From NCBI GenBank assembly GCA_964612065.1, contig CAZTCD010000003.1, positions 27,718 to 91,717 on the forward strand: a DNA stretch of 64,000 nucleotides, read 5' to 3'. This document shows positions 1-8,306 of this stretch, piece after piece (the first letter of the stretch is position 1; every line of letters begins with the position of its first letter). Both the position numbers and the translations under genes were made by a program. Under the pieces are notes generated by a model. That model was not told where the DNA came from, ran no database searches, and saw nothing but the letters and a program-made list of their open reading frames with translations. Origin of the DNA: JAKFYM01 sp964612065. Lineage in GTDB: Bacteria; Bdellovibrionota; UBA1018; CAIPTA01.

Positions 1-1
1 C

Positions 2-526
2 ACCCGTGAAGCCCTCGATCATCTCGCTTCGAGAATCCATAAGGTGCAAGAGCTGTTACGGCGCCCTATCGCCATTGAAAACATCACTTACTATGCTCGC
101 CCCACGATCCATGAAATGCCTGAGCAGGAGCTGATCGCGGAACTGGTAAAACGCACCGGCTGCCGCCTGCTCCTCGATTTGAATAACGTATATGTGAATT
201 CGGTAAACCTGGGCGTGGAGCCGACCGCTTTTCTCGGTGGGCTCGATTTGGATACAGTGGCTCAGGTGCATCTGGCCGGGCACAACCGATCCTCCTCGGG
301 CCTGCTCATCGACACCCACGGCGCGCCGGTGCCGGAGCCGGTGTGGGAATTGTATGAAAGCCTTCTTCCCCGCCTGCTGCATGCTCCGGCGATGGTGGAG
401 CGCGACCAGAATATCCCTGGCTGGGAGGAGCTCGGGCGGGAGGTGGCGAAACTCGATCGCCTGCTCTCCAGAGCCAGAAAAGGAGGCCGCCGTGAAACTG
501 CACGAATGGCAAACGCAGGCCCATAA
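2..526 (+). CDS. DUF692/MNIO-family enzyme (BufB-like), C-terminal part
   Basis: This is the C-terminal 174 residues of a DUF692 protein. The reading frame is open to the first base of the window, so the start lies outside; a GTG at 44 is internal. The segment R-P-I-A-I-E-N followed by T-Y-Y, then L-L-L-D-L-N-N-V-Y-V-N and V-H-L-A-G-H are family hallmarks, and the Glu, Asp, Asn and His residues are expected iron ligands. DUF692 enzymes (MNIOs such as MbnB, TglH and BufB) are TIM-barrel multinuclear iron oxidases that modify cysteines in ribosomal peptides. The overlapping downstream DUF2063 gene matches the BufB-BufC order of bufferin loci. The precursor gene would lie upstream, out of view. 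Confidence 0.88.
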   Translation, partial: TREALDHLASRIHKVQELLRRPIAIENITYYARPTIHEMPEQELIAELVKRTGCRLLLDLNNVYVNSVNLGVEPTAFLGGLDLDTVAQVHLAGHNRSSSGLLIDTHGAPVPEPVWELYESLLPRLLHAPAMVERDQNIPGWEELGREVAKLDRLLSRARKGGRRETARMANAGP

Positions 527-1133
527 GCTGATCCGGAGCGGGCAGCTGGCGGAAGGGGTTTTTGAAGAGCAGAAAAACCTCCCGGTTTACGCGCGGGGCT
601 TTCGCTCCACCGTGAACGATTCGCTCGCTTCCGATTTTTCCCTTCTGCTCCGCCTGGCGGGGAAGAAGCGTTTCGTGGCCGCGGTGGATGCCTGGCTCGA
701 AAAACCGAGGGGCTATCTGATCGAGCTACGCGCATTGGCGCCTGCCTTCCTTCGGTTTCTCGAAGCGAGAGGAGAGCCGCCCGCGGTGCTGCGCGCGGCC
801 CGCTTGGACATCCTGGCGGAGGAAGCCAGGATCGCGGTGGACCATCAGGCCGGCGGGCGCATCTTCGGCCTTCATCCCTCCGTGCGCTTTCTGGAGGACG
901 GGAAGAGACGCTACTGCATCTGGCGGCAGGATGGAGGAGTGTGCCGGGAACGCCTATCGCCGGCGGAGCTCAAGCTGCTGCGGGTTTTCTCCGAGCCTGC
1001 TGAATTGGCCGAGATCTCGGGGAGGCTCGAAAGAGCGAGCCTCGAAGCTTCTTTCGTGCAGGAGGCTGTTGCGGTCTGGAGCGAGAGCAGTGTGATCGTT
1101 TCCTATCGTGACGAGCTTCCTGCTCAAGGCTAG
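492..1133 (+). CDS. DUF2063 protein (BufC/HvfC-like MNIO partner)
   Basis: A 213-residue protein that starts at GTG 492, with AGGAGG six bases upstream. The first 35 bases overlap the end of the DUF692 gene, implying translational coupling. The N-terminal half has the DUF2063 pattern (H-E-W-Q then F-R-S-T-V-N-D-S-L and a long helical region). Proteins of this family pair with DUF692 enzymes and are thought to bind the precursor peptide, rather than DNA as the older domain name implies. No signal peptide or membrane segment is seen. Its stop overlaps the stop of the convergent gene on the minus strand. Confidence 0.82.
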   Translation: MKLHEWQTQAHKLIRSGQLAEGVFEEQKNLPVYARGFRSTVNDSLASDFSLLLRLAGKKRFVAAVDAWLEKPRGYLIELRALAPAFLRFLEARGEPPAVLRAARLDILAEEARIAVDHQAGGRIFGLHPSVRFLEDGKRRYCIWRQDGGVCRERLSPAELKLLRVFSEPAELAEISGRLERASLEASFVQEAVAVWSESSVIVSYRDELPAQG

Positions 1134-2863
1134 TTGTTTCCTGCCACGGTAGGATGGTTGTCCAACGTTTTCCGGCAGTGATCCCGCACCCTGGATTCGC
1201 TTTCGTTTGATACGCAGTGGCCGAGCGGAGAGCGGAAAGCTTCCTTCCACTCCGCCTGGGAAAGGGCGCGGGCCGCGGCTTCGCGCAGCTCCACCACGGG
1301 ATCCTGCAGGTGCTGCAGCAGGCTTTGGGTGGCGAGATCGCTCGTCATGAAGCGAAGGGCGAATACCGCCCGCGCTTTTACCCGGGTTTCCGCGCTGCCA
1401 TCGATCACTTCCTGCACCTTGGGAAAGAACTCCTCGCGGCCGCTGTTTCCCATCACGTCGAGGAGCGCGAGTTTTGCGCCAAGATTGTCACCCGCTCCCT
1501 GGGCCTTCCAGGCGGATTCGATCTGTGCGATCCCTCGGGCAGATTGCGCGTCGTTAGGGCTGTTCTGCAGAGAGGAGCCCAGGGCGAATGCGGCGCTTTG
1601 GGCGAGATGCCCATCCTTTTCGGAGACCATTTTATTCGCCAGGAAATCCCGGGTGGGGGAGTCCAAAGGGGCCTGAGTGGTGGTGAGTGCCGCGAGAATG
1701 GTGGTGCGTGCCTCCCGGCTCAGCGCGGGGTCTTCGTAGGTTTCTCGCAGCAGCGCGAGCGCCTCGGGCGATCCTTGGGTGGCGAGGGCTCCCACGAGAG
1801 TGCGGAAAAGCGGGCTCTCGGCTCCGATGCGAAGGAGATTCGGATCGCGAAGAAGGGCCGCGATATCCACGATCCTCTCCGGGTGCATCTTCAGCAGCTT
1901 CACCAGATCTCCAAAGGCCTCGAGTTGCTGGCCGCCGTCCAGGTTCTCCAGGTTTCGCAGGCGGTTCATCACTTCGTTCCAGTTGAGTTTGGCGTAATCG
2001 GGATGCTGGCGGGGATCGGCCTTGGCCTGCAGAGCCAAGGGGCTTTCCTCGCTCAGGCGGGCCAGCAGTGCTTTCTCATAGGAAGGCGCATTTTCCCACG
2101 ATTTGAATTTCAGGTGATAACGGCTCGCGGCCGTAAGCGCCTGCGCGCCCGCGCTTCCGAGGCGAGTGCGCTCTTTTCCGCCCACTTCTTTGGGAAGGTG
2201 GAGGAGAGTGTCCCAATGGAGGAGGTGTTCCGACTCCAGCACCTCCGGCACGTTTGCGCCCCGCTTTAGATACGCGAGTTTCACTTTTTTCGCCCGCAAG
2301 GATCCTTTTTCGGCGGGAAGCGGATCGAAGCGGGCATCGTAGGGGCCAACGGTATCGGAGCGGAGGGGGAAGATCCAAAGGGCGGCGAGATCCTTGAGCA
2401 CGGAAACGTGGCCGTTCTGGTCTTCATTCAGCTTGGGTTCGGTGAAGAGAGCAAGGTTTTCTCCTCTGGCATCCGCTTCTATCCTCACCGGCGGAGAAAG
2501 GCGGGATCCCGCTTCTTTCACTCTCTGGAAGATCAGCGCTTCGAAAGAGCGGGAATCCGCCCTCAACACATCCACATAAAATTCGCCTGAATAGGAAAGA
2601 TCAGGCAACGAGGCTCCTGCCACCTGGCCTTCGAAGGCGATGCGTCTCTCGAACTGATAGATGTAGCGTTTGCCGGCCTCGGGAAGAAAGGTGGTGGTTG
2701 TCTCGGCGGAACTCTGCGAATGGCTTTCCATCAACGTGGCAGGGTGGCGTTGGGGAGCGAGAATCGGCTGGGCCCCGTTCTTGGCCCAAACGCCGATAAA
2801 CGCGGCTCCGAGGGCCGCGCCTGTCAGCGATGCTAAGGTGATCGGTTTCAGTTTGCCGGGCAA
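1130..2863 (-). CDS. Large exported protein, vitellogenin-N/HEAT-repeat-like
   Basis: About 577 residues from a TTG at 2863; the open frame extends to 2932 but that part lies inside the upstream gene. An N-terminal hydrophobic stretch (I-T-L-A-S-L-T-G-A-A-L-G-A-A-F) suggests a signal peptide or anchor. The section from about residue 60 (G-K-R-Y-I-Y-Q-F and alternating beta strands) resembles the N-terminal beta barrel of large lipid-transfer proteins such as vitellogenin. The C-terminal 300 residues form HEAT-like helical pairs. The function is unknown and the resemblance is by eye only. It overlaps the 2848-3657 gene by 16 bases and is probably co-transcribed with it. The start codon is uncertain because no good ribosome binding site is visible. 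Confidence 0.65.
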   Translation of the reverse strand: MPGKLKPITLASLTGAALGAAFIGVWAKNGAQPILAPQRHPATLMESHSQSSAETTTTFLPEAGKRYIYQFERRIAFEGQVAGASLPDLSYSGEFYVDVLRADSRSFEALIFQRVKEAGSRLSPPVRIEADARGENLALFTEPKLNEDQNGHVSVLKDLAALWIFPLRSDTVGPYDARFDPLPAEKGSLRAKKVKLAYLKRGANVPEVLESEHLLHWDTLLHLPKEVGGKERTRLGSAGAQALTAASRYHLKFKSWENAPSYEKALLARLSEESPLALQAKADPRQHPDYAKLNWNEVMNRLRNLENLDGGQQLEAFGDLVKLLKMHPERIVDIAALLRDPNLLRIGAESPLFRTLVGALATQGSPEALALLRETYEDPALSREARTTILAALTTTQAPLDSPTRDFLANKMVSEKDGHLAQSAAFALGSSLQNSPNDAQSARGIAQIESAWKAQGAGDNLGAKLALLDVMGNSGREEFFPKVQEVIDGSAETRVKARAVFALRFMTSDLATQSLLQHLQDPVVELREAAARALSQAEWKEAFRSPLGHCVSNESESRVRDHCRKTLDNHPTVAGNN

Positions 2864-3657
2864 GGAGTGTACCCCACCGAGTAGCAGAAGCCGTTCCACT
2901 TGTAGATGTCCTGGTCGATCAGGCGCTTCCATCCAAGCGTGAGGAACCCGAAAATGTCGAGGAATGCATAGAAACGGCCGTTCAGGAACTGCACGATTCC
3001 GTTCACCAGGATCGTGGGCTTCGAGTTGTCGAAAGCCACCCGGCCGTGCACGTCGAGCTTGCCATCGATGAGATTCACCTGCCCGCCCACACCTCCGCGG
3101 ATCACGAGGATCGAAGCATAGGCTTCCACGAAGCCGGCCCCGAGGGCCTTCGAGCTGAGAGTTACGCCAAGCGTGGAGGTATTCAGCGGCACGCCGATTT
3201 CGGGAACGAGGGTAGTGTCGAGAAGAGCGTAGAAGCGGGCTCCTCCGCCCACGTTGAGGGTGAGAGGGCCCACGGGATAGGCCACGAAGGGCACCCGGAT
3301 TTCGGTGGGGGCCAGACCGAGCTTGATATTGTTCGGGCCGCTGGTGGAGATATGGAAGGCGTCCGCGAACACGGCTTTGCCGAAGGAATAAACGGTGGTG
3401 TAGCTCACGCCGCCGATGTCCACCGTATCCGGATTCTCCACCACCGTGGCCATGGCGTTCAATTGCTTGCCGATGATCTTTACGTCGGCCGTGGTTTCCA
3501 CCGATTGGGTGCCGGGAAGGTTGCCGGCCGTGATGGAAGCTCCGGTTTTTCCCCCGATGCTCTTGTCTTCGAGCGTTTGCTGCACGAAATCCGCATAGGC
3601 GGTGAGGGGGAGGAGGTGGAGGGTGGCTAACAAAACAGGAAAAGATTTGTTGAGCAT
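2848..3657 (-). CDS. Secreted beta-rich protein of unknown function
   Basis: A 269-residue protein with a clear signal peptide (M-L-N-K-S-F-P-V-L-L-A-T, cleaved near A-Y-A-D). The body is glycine-rich and beta-rich, ending in F-C-Y-S-V-G-Y-T-P-C with two cysteines. I chose ATG 3657 rather than an in-frame start at 3708, because a promoter (positions 3666-3695) lies between them and the signal peptide begins at 3657. No Shine-Dalgarno site is present, so the message may be leaderless. No family is recognised; an outer-surface or periplasmic role is an inference. It is the first gene of a two-gene unit with the vitellogenin-N-like gene. Confidence 0.72.
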   Translation of the reverse strand: MLNKSFPVLLATLHLLPLTAYADFVQQTLEDKSIGGKTGASITAGNLPGTQSVETTADVKIIGKQLNAMATVVENPDTVDIGGVSYTTVYSFGKAVFADAFHISTSGPNNIKLGLAPTEIRVPFVAYPVGPLTLNVGGGARFYALLDTTLVPEIGVPLNTSTLGVTLSSKALGAGFVEAYASILVIRGGVGGQVNLIDGKLDVHGRVAFDNSKPTILVNGIVQFLNGRFYAFLDIFGFLTLGWKRLIDQDIYKWNGFCYSVGYTPCPAN

Positions 3658-3665
3658 ATGAGTCC

Positions 3666-3695
3666 AGTATAATGTAGTTTCTCTTACACTGTTAA
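3666..3695 (-). promoter_or_regulatory. Promoter abutting the start codon of the 3657 gene
   Basis: On the minus strand TTAACA is followed by an 18-base spacer and TATACT, a good sigma-70-type pair. Only eight bases separate TATACT from ATG 3657, so transcription should start at or next to the ATG. Confidence 0.5.
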
Positions 3696-3767
3696 GTGTT
3701 TTTAACAAAATCTACAAAATACTGAACTTATTAACCTTTTTCCTGCCGAAATCCTCTCCATGGGCAC

Positions 3768-3790
3768 AAAAAAATCACCTTTCGGTGACC
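3768..3790 (-). terminator. Rho-independent terminator
   Basis: Read on the minus strand the stem TCACC, loop GAAA and stem GGTGA are followed directly by seven T residues. The minus-strand gene ending at 3970 is the likely user, about 180 bases upstream of the hairpin. Confidence 0.6.
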
Positions 3791-3969
3791 TTTGCTAACT
3801 GGCCCCCTTGTGTGTTGATGGACCTAGACTAAGGCCTCGGGAGGCCTGGCCTTTTCTCCCTCTGGCAGGAAGATTTCTCGGCAGCCGCTTCAACCTCTCT
3901 TTTCTGAACGGGAATTCGGCCATTCATCAACACGCAAGTGTGCCAGCTTGCTCGTTATTGAGGCGGGGA

Positions 3970-4338
3970 CTAGTCGTTGGAGGGGCTATCAGAGCCGGAT
4001 TCGCCTTCGTTTTCTTCCCGAGGCTGTTTCTGCCGATCGTGCTTTTCCCGGCGGATCTTGCGGCTGGCCCGGTTCTGCATGCGGCTCAGCTTATGGCGTT
4101 CCTTCCGGTCGAGCTTGCCATCGTCGGACCTCGATTCTTCCTCGTATTTCTCTATTCTATCCTGCTGCCGGTTGAGCCTTTTGGCTTCCCGCTCATTCAG
4201 GGCCCCGGATTCCACTCCCTGCTGAATGCGGTGGTCCTGCCGTTTCTGGCGCTTGTTCACCCGGCCCTCGCGGGCGAAGGCAGCGGTGGCGAGAATCATT
4301 GCCAGGCCGGTAACCATGATCAGATAAACTCTTCTCAT
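3970..4338 (-). CDS. Exported highly charged helical protein
   Basis: A 122-residue protein that starts at ATG 4338 behind a textbook AGGAGGG site. A signal peptide (M-R-R-V-Y-L-I-M-V-T-G-L, ending A-A-F-A) precedes a mature part made almost entirely of Arg, Lys, Glu, Asp and Gln. Two related blocks are visible: R-I-Q-Q-G-V-E-S-G-A-L-N-E-R-E-A and D-G-K-L-D-R-K-E-R-H-K-L. The pattern 'Q-G-V-x-S-G-x-L' followed later by 'S-R-x-I-x-R-x-K-H-D' recurs in uncharacterised proteobacterial exported proteins. The function is unknown; binding to an acidic polymer or to membranes is speculation. Confidence 0.75.
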   Translation of the reverse strand: MRRVYLIMVTGLAMILATAAFAREGRVNKRQKRQDHRIQQGVESGALNEREAKRLNRQQDRIEKYEEESRSDDGKLDRKERHKLSRMQNRASRKIRREKHDRQKQPREENEGESGSDSPSND

Positions 4339-4458
4339 CTTTCCCTCCTTGAAAAGGATGATCATCGTTCATTTTAGCATGGTCTCCGGGGCAGCCAAGG
4401 CAGTTCTTGGTTAAGAGTTGGGGGCGGCGGCTGCCGTGTAGGCTCGGGCAAGGTGAAA

Positions 4459-4488
4459 TTGGCTCAATGGCAAACACTCGTGTATTCT
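4459..4488 (+). promoter_or_regulatory. Promoter of the 27-residue ORF
   Basis: TTGGCT, an 18-base spacer and TATTCT lie 35 bases upstream of a small ORF that has its own ribosome binding site. Spacing and hexamers fit a sigma-70-type promoter. Confidence 0.4.
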
Positions 4489-4522
4489 CTTCAGTAAGTG
4501 AACAAAAGTTATAGAGGGGAAA

Positions 4523-4606
4523 ATGAACAAAGGATTGCGCATATCCCTGGAAGCCGCTTGCCTCATCATCATCGGGATCTCGGTTGGGGTTCTTCTTTCC
4601 GGCTGA
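4523..4606 (+). CDS. 27-residue single-span membrane micropeptide
   Basis: ATG 4523 follows GAGGGGAAA and opens a 27-codon frame ending in TGA. The peptide begins M-N-K-G-L-R-I-S-L-E and continues with one hydrophobic segment (about residues 11 to 25, rich in Ile, Leu, Val and Gly). It sits alone between a minus-strand gene and the patatin gene and has a plausible promoter at 4459. A Lys/Arg N-terminus before the membrane span fits an inner-membrane micropeptide. A decayed signal peptide or chance ORF cannot be excluded. No family is recognised. Confidence 0.45.
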   Translation: MNKGLRISLEAACLIIIGISVGVLLSG

Positions 4607-4710
4607 AATGCCGTTTCCAGGATTCCCCCGTGTAATCCCTCTTTTCCTTCAGTGATTCCATTCATTTGCCGATCGGTTCCTGAATCAAATTTCATCAGGG
4701 AGCGAAATTC

Positions 4711-6534
4711 ATGCGCCGTTTTTTCTTTGTTTTTGCCCTTCTGCTTCAGCCCACCGGGATCCAGGCTTCAGGCTGCGATAACTACTGCGTGGGCATCCGG
4801 GGCAATGGAGAAGCCGTGCCCGCCCACTGGGGCGCACTCTCAAGAATGGTGGAAGAAAACGGAATGCCCAAAGCCACCGCCGGTGGATCGAGCGCCACGG
4901 TAACCATGTTTTTCCTCGATTCCCTCGAAGGAAACCCCAAGGTGAAAACCGAATCCGATTCCGAGCGGAAAAAGAAGATCCAGGCGCTGATGATCAAATC
5001 CATGCCGGAATTCACCGCCGTGATGACCAAAGACGCCAAGATCGTGGACGCGATGGCCATGCTTCAAGCTTACCGGGGCGGTGATCCCGAGCTGAGAAAG
5101 AAAGCCATGGAAGCTTTCGGCCGCGCCGGATCCCTTTCGCCCTCCGAGCTGCAGAAAGTGTTCGAGAAATACGGCGCCCTGGTGAACCCGGAGCTCCTCG
5201 CCCTGGTGATGAAGAATCCCGTGCGCTTTGGCCCGGAGGCCCAGAAGAGTATCCAGAATCTCGGCGCCTTCAACGCCGTTACCGACGACACGATTTTCTT
5301 CCGCCCCGGCCTCGTGGATTTCCGCGGTGCCGCTGTGGTGCTCGGGCATATGGCCGATTTCTATGCCGGCAATACCGATCCGGAAACCCAAGCCGCCTTT
5401 GACGCCTATTTGGACGATTGCGCGGACAAGGCCTACCGCAAGGAATGGAGCGATGTGGATTCCGGCTGCCGCCAGAGGTTCCAGAAAATCGCCGCCGATT
5501 ATCTTCGTGGCGGAAAATTCCAGTACAAGGCTCTCTTCAACAAAGTGGGCACGAATATGGATGCGCTTCCCACCACTTCCGTGATCCAGGGGAAGGGGCT
5601 GCAGCAGTATATGCAGAAGAAGAAGGAGTACGAGAATGGGACCGCGCGCGGCCTCGCTGATTTCTCCGTGGATTTCGAGCGCGATATGCGTTTCGGGTAC
5701 TGGGGAAAGCAAGAGCTTGTTTCCCGAACGGATCGAGGCCTCGAGCGCTTCCGCGAACAGGGTGATCTCAAAGCGAAGAGCTTCAAGAGCCTTGGGCACG
5801 GCAATTGGTTTGAGGTGCTTTCCACCTCGCCCGCAGAGCCCGGGATCGCCAACGCCCAGCCGATTCCCCAGAACACCACGCGCGAGCAGGTGATCGCTGA
5901 GCTGAAAAAGCCGATGAGCAAACGCTGGCAGGGGCTTTCCTACCGCCGAGACGCTATCTCCACCGGCGGCTGGAGTGACCTCCATCCCACGCAGGTGCTC
6001 AAAGCGCAGGGTTGCTCTCCCGTGGTTTATCTCACCCGCCAGGCCAAATACGGGGATTCCAAATTCGGCCAGCAGATCTTCATCCGCCTAACGGGATCCA
6101 AAAAGGATATTCCTTTCTGGGATCACGTGGGCGACGCCTCTCCTCCCGGCTGGTGCCCCGACCGCATCCGTGCGGAACACGCCGATCCCGCCAAGGTGAA
6201 TGCCACTCCCTGGTCGCGCATTTCCAATCTCTGCAATCCTCAGAGCGCCTTCCGCCGCGCGCTCGAATCAGCCGATGTGGTTCATTGCACCAACTGGGAC
6301 GCCGCCGAGAACGATGTTTTCAAAGGACAGATGCGTTCCCTCGTGAAAGATGCGTATGAGTCCCCATCCATCCCTGCCACCGATGCTGGAAGAGCCTGTA
6401 AACTGAACCGGCAACCTTCGAGCAGCGATCCCCGCGGTCTGCACGGATGTATTCCTTATCCGGCGGCCGATCAGGCCCGCGATTCGGGCGGCATCGGCGG
6501 AGACGAAGCCGGCGGCACCCGCGACGCCCGTTAG
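4711..6534 (+). CDS. Secreted patatin-like phospholipase
   Basis: A 607-residue protein with a signal peptide (M-R-R-F-F-F-V-F-A-L-L-L, cleaved near I-Q-A-S). The patatin oxyanion loop G-I-R-G-N-G is at residues 28-33, and the nucleophile elbow G-G-S-S-A at 58-62 places the serine at 60. The usual last glycine of G-x-S-x-G is alanine here. A candidate catalytic Asp lies in G-G-W-S-D-L-H-P. Patatin-like enzymes hydrolyse acyl chains of phospholipids; an exported form could act on host or prey membranes, which is an inference. The C-terminus is Ser/Gly/Asp-rich and its stop overlaps the stop of the convergent gene. Confidence 0.8.
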   Translation: MRRFFFVFALLLQPTGIQASGCDNYCVGIRGNGEAVPAHWGALSRMVEENGMPKATAGGSSATVTMFFLDSLEGNPKVKTESDSERKKKIQALMIKSMPEFTAVMTKDAKIVDAMAMLQAYRGGDPELRKKAMEAFGRAGSLSPSELQKVFEKYGALVNPELLALVMKNPVRFGPEAQKSIQNLGAFNAVTDDTIFFRPGLVDFRGAAVVLGHMADFYAGNTDPETQAAFDAYLDDCADKAYRKEWSDVDSGCRQRFQKIAADYLRGGKFQYKALFNKVGTNMDALPTTSVIQGKGLQQYMQKKKEYENGTARGLADFSVDFERDMRFGYWGKQELVSRTDRGLERFREQGDLKAKSFKSLGHGNWFEVLSTSPAEPGIANAQPIPQNTTREQVIAELKKPMSKRWQGLSYRRDAISTGGWSDLHPTQVLKAQGCSPVVYLTRQAKYGDSKFGQQIFIRLTGSKKDIPFWDHVGDASPPGWCPDRIRAEHADPAKVNATPWSRISNLCNPQSAFRRALESADVVHCTNWDAAENDVFKGQMRSLVKDAYESPSIPATDAGRACKLNRQPSSSDPRGLHGCIPYPAADQARDSGGIGGDEAGGTRDAR

Positions 6535-7199
6535 CGCAGATCTCCGAATTCCAGATAGAGCTCGCGCGCAAGATTCAGCGATAGGCTGTCAAATTGGATT
6601 TCTCCCATGGGCAAGGGAGATAGATTGCCGGCATTCGCTGCCACCTGCACGGCTTCACCCTGAAGCGCAGGGGGCAATCCATCTGAAAGCTCCACCACCT
6701 GGTCGAAATCGGGCCGCTTCGAGATGAAGTGGGCGAGAAAGGATTCCTTGCTGTTGCCGAACAAAAGATAGGTGGCTTGAGCGGGCCGAATGGCATCTGG
6801 GGCGAATTTCCGGAAGTGAAGCACTTTTCCGATCTTCACGGTTACATTACCTACGATTTCGGTGCCTCCTCTTTCAAAATGGCCCCGTACCAGGCTCGCT
6901 TGGAAGGCCCTCGGATGCGCCACCATCTCCGGAAGCACGAACGATTCCGGCACGAGGGTGAAAACCGTTTCCTCTGGGTGGTTCTCTTTGGCTTTCAGGT
7001 AGGTAAGCAGCGCATGTTCTGGCAGCTCGAGCTCGGCGATCAGCTGATAATCGTGCGGGCTGTGGAACATCGGAAGGTGGGATACATAAACCTTTTCTTT
7101 TCCGAATAAGAGCATCCCGTGCACTGATGGGTGATCATGATGAGGGTGAGCTGCAAACGTGGGCGATTGGAAAAAGAGAATAGATAGAAGGGCAAGCAT
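6531..7199 (-). CDS. Secreted histidine-rich-start protein, unknown function
   Basis: A 222-residue protein from ATG 7199, preceded by CGGAG at good spacing; an in-frame GTG at 7250 would put 17 charged residues before the signal peptide. The signal peptide M-L-A-L-L-S-I-L-F-F is followed by A-H-P-H-H-D-H-P, a possible metal-binding N-terminus. The rest is a beta-rich single domain (H-G-M-L-L-F-G-K-E-K-V-Y-V-S-H-L-P-M-F). Similar proteins are conserved hypotheticals to my knowledge. It stands alone and convergent with the patatin gene. Confidence 0.7.
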   Translation of the reverse strand: MLALLSILFFQSPTFAAHPHHDHPSVHGMLLFGKEKVYVSHLPMFHSPHDYQLIAELELPEHALLTYLKAKENHPEETVFTLVPESFVLPEMVAHPRAFQASLVRGHFERGGTEIVGNVTVKIGKVLHFRKFAPDAIRPAQATYLLFGNSKESFLAHFISKRPDFDQVVELSDGLPPALQGEAVQVAANAGNLSPLPMGEIQFDSLSLNLARELYLEFGDLR

Positions 7200-7303
7200 A
7201 AATGGCTCCGTTACAGGGCGCCAGGAGCGGCGCGGAGCTTTTCTATCCACTTGCCTGAAATTAATAAAATTAATTAATTAGAAGTTATAATCGAAAAAAT
7301 AGA

Positions 7304-8185
7304 TCATTTCCCCGCCAGGATTTTTCTGGCAAATGAAATGATGTGCTCTCTCGCCGCGATTTGGGCTTTTGGGTAGTAGGCCTGGGAAGGGTAGTGCAGC
7401 CAGACCGGATTGCGCAGAACCTTCTCGGAATCCACGATCTCCAGTTCACGGTCGTTTTCTGCCAGATGGCGGCTCAACACAGCCTGGCCGAAACCGAGGC
7501 GCACCCCATCGAGCAGGCAGTATACTTCATCGAGAAACCTCCGCTCCAGCTTCCGCGCCTTTCCGGATTTCGGTTCCGTTTTGTGCCCGAATTTCTGAAA
7601 GTAGCGCTGGGTGGTGAGGTCGTTGGGATCGTGGTCGAGGTAGAAGCCGGAGTTTTTCCATTTTCGGGAGCGCACCAGAACGTTTTCCTCAAAACCGAGC
7701 AACACACGTTTGATCCCCTCCCTGTCGAGCTCCGAATCCATCACCACCAGATCAGCCTCACCCTGGCGGAGAAGATCCGGCAACTCATGCATCTCGCGGG
7801 AAAACAGATTCAGGCGAAGGGGATGCTCCCGGGCCAATGCAGCCAGAGCCGGCAGGAGCAGGGAACGGGTGATTGACGAGAAGCCGCCTACCCTTAGGCT
7901 CCCGGTCAAAGCTCCCGATTTCGCTCCTCGTGAGCGGCCTGCCAGGAATTCCTCTTCGATGCCCTCCTGAACCTGGGCATAGCGGAGGAGTTCCTCGCCT
8001 TCAGGTGTGAGCCTGGTGCCTGAGCGGTCGCGCACGAAGAGCGTGCATTCAAGCTGGCTTTCGAGATTGAGGATGCGCTGGGAGAGCGCGCTTTGGCTGA
8101 TTGCCAGCTGGGCGGCCGCGCGGGAGAAATTCGACATCCGGGCTACGGCGAGAAAGGCTTCCAAGGAATGAGAGGAGATCTTCAT
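7304..8185 (-). CDS. LysR-family transcriptional regulator
   Basis: A 293-residue protein from ATG 8185; an upstream in-frame extension to 8278 is not conserved-looking. The N-terminal winged helix (L-E-A-F-L-A-V-A-R, then A-A-A-Q-L-A-I-S-Q-S-A-L-S-Q-R-I) is a classical LysR helix-turn-helix, followed by the linker helix and a periplasmic-binding-like effector domain from about residue 90. LysR proteins activate or repress nearby genes upon binding a small molecule. The gene is divergent from the small lipoprotein at 8307, so the 120-base gap between them is the likely target. The effector is unknown. Confidence 0.9.
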   Translation of the reverse strand: MKISSHSLEAFLAVARMSNFSRAAAQLAISQSALSQRILNLESQLECTLFVRDRSGTRLTPEGEELLRYAQVQEGIEEEFLAGRSRGAKSGALTGSLRVGGFSSITRSLLLPALAALAREHPLRLNLFSREMHELPDLLRQGEADLVVMDSELDREGIKRVLLGFEENVLVRSRKWKNSGFYLDHDPNDLTTQRYFQKFGHKTEPKSGKARKLERRFLDEVYCLLDGVRLGFGQAVLSRHLAENDRELEIVDSEKVLRNPVWLHYPSQAYYPKAQIAAREHIISFARKILAGK

Positions 8186-8306
8186 AAGTAAAAACGATCT
8201 TATCAGTGGAAGGATTAACTTGTTAGATCCATATGCGCAGATTTGGGGTGGCGCTCCGAGTTGAAATTTGCTATCCAAATCGCTTCCCAGCTAACTCGAG
8301 GACCCT

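Larger units (their letters stand above)
3658..3969. other. Intergenic region with promoter and terminator
   Basis: About 310 bases without a credible gene. It holds the promoter at 3666-3695 and the terminator at 3768-3790. An open plus-strand frame that begins here and runs over the 3970-4338 gene lacks a ribosome site and looks like a shadow. I see nothing else. Confidence 0.5.

Noticed and set aside
1217..2269. 350-codon plus-strand open frame
   Set aside because: It is the antisense shadow of the HEAT-like gene; it lacks a ribosome site and protein-like composition.
4840..5985. 381-codon minus-strand open frame
   Set aside because: Antisense to the patatin gene, which has a signal peptide and family motifs.
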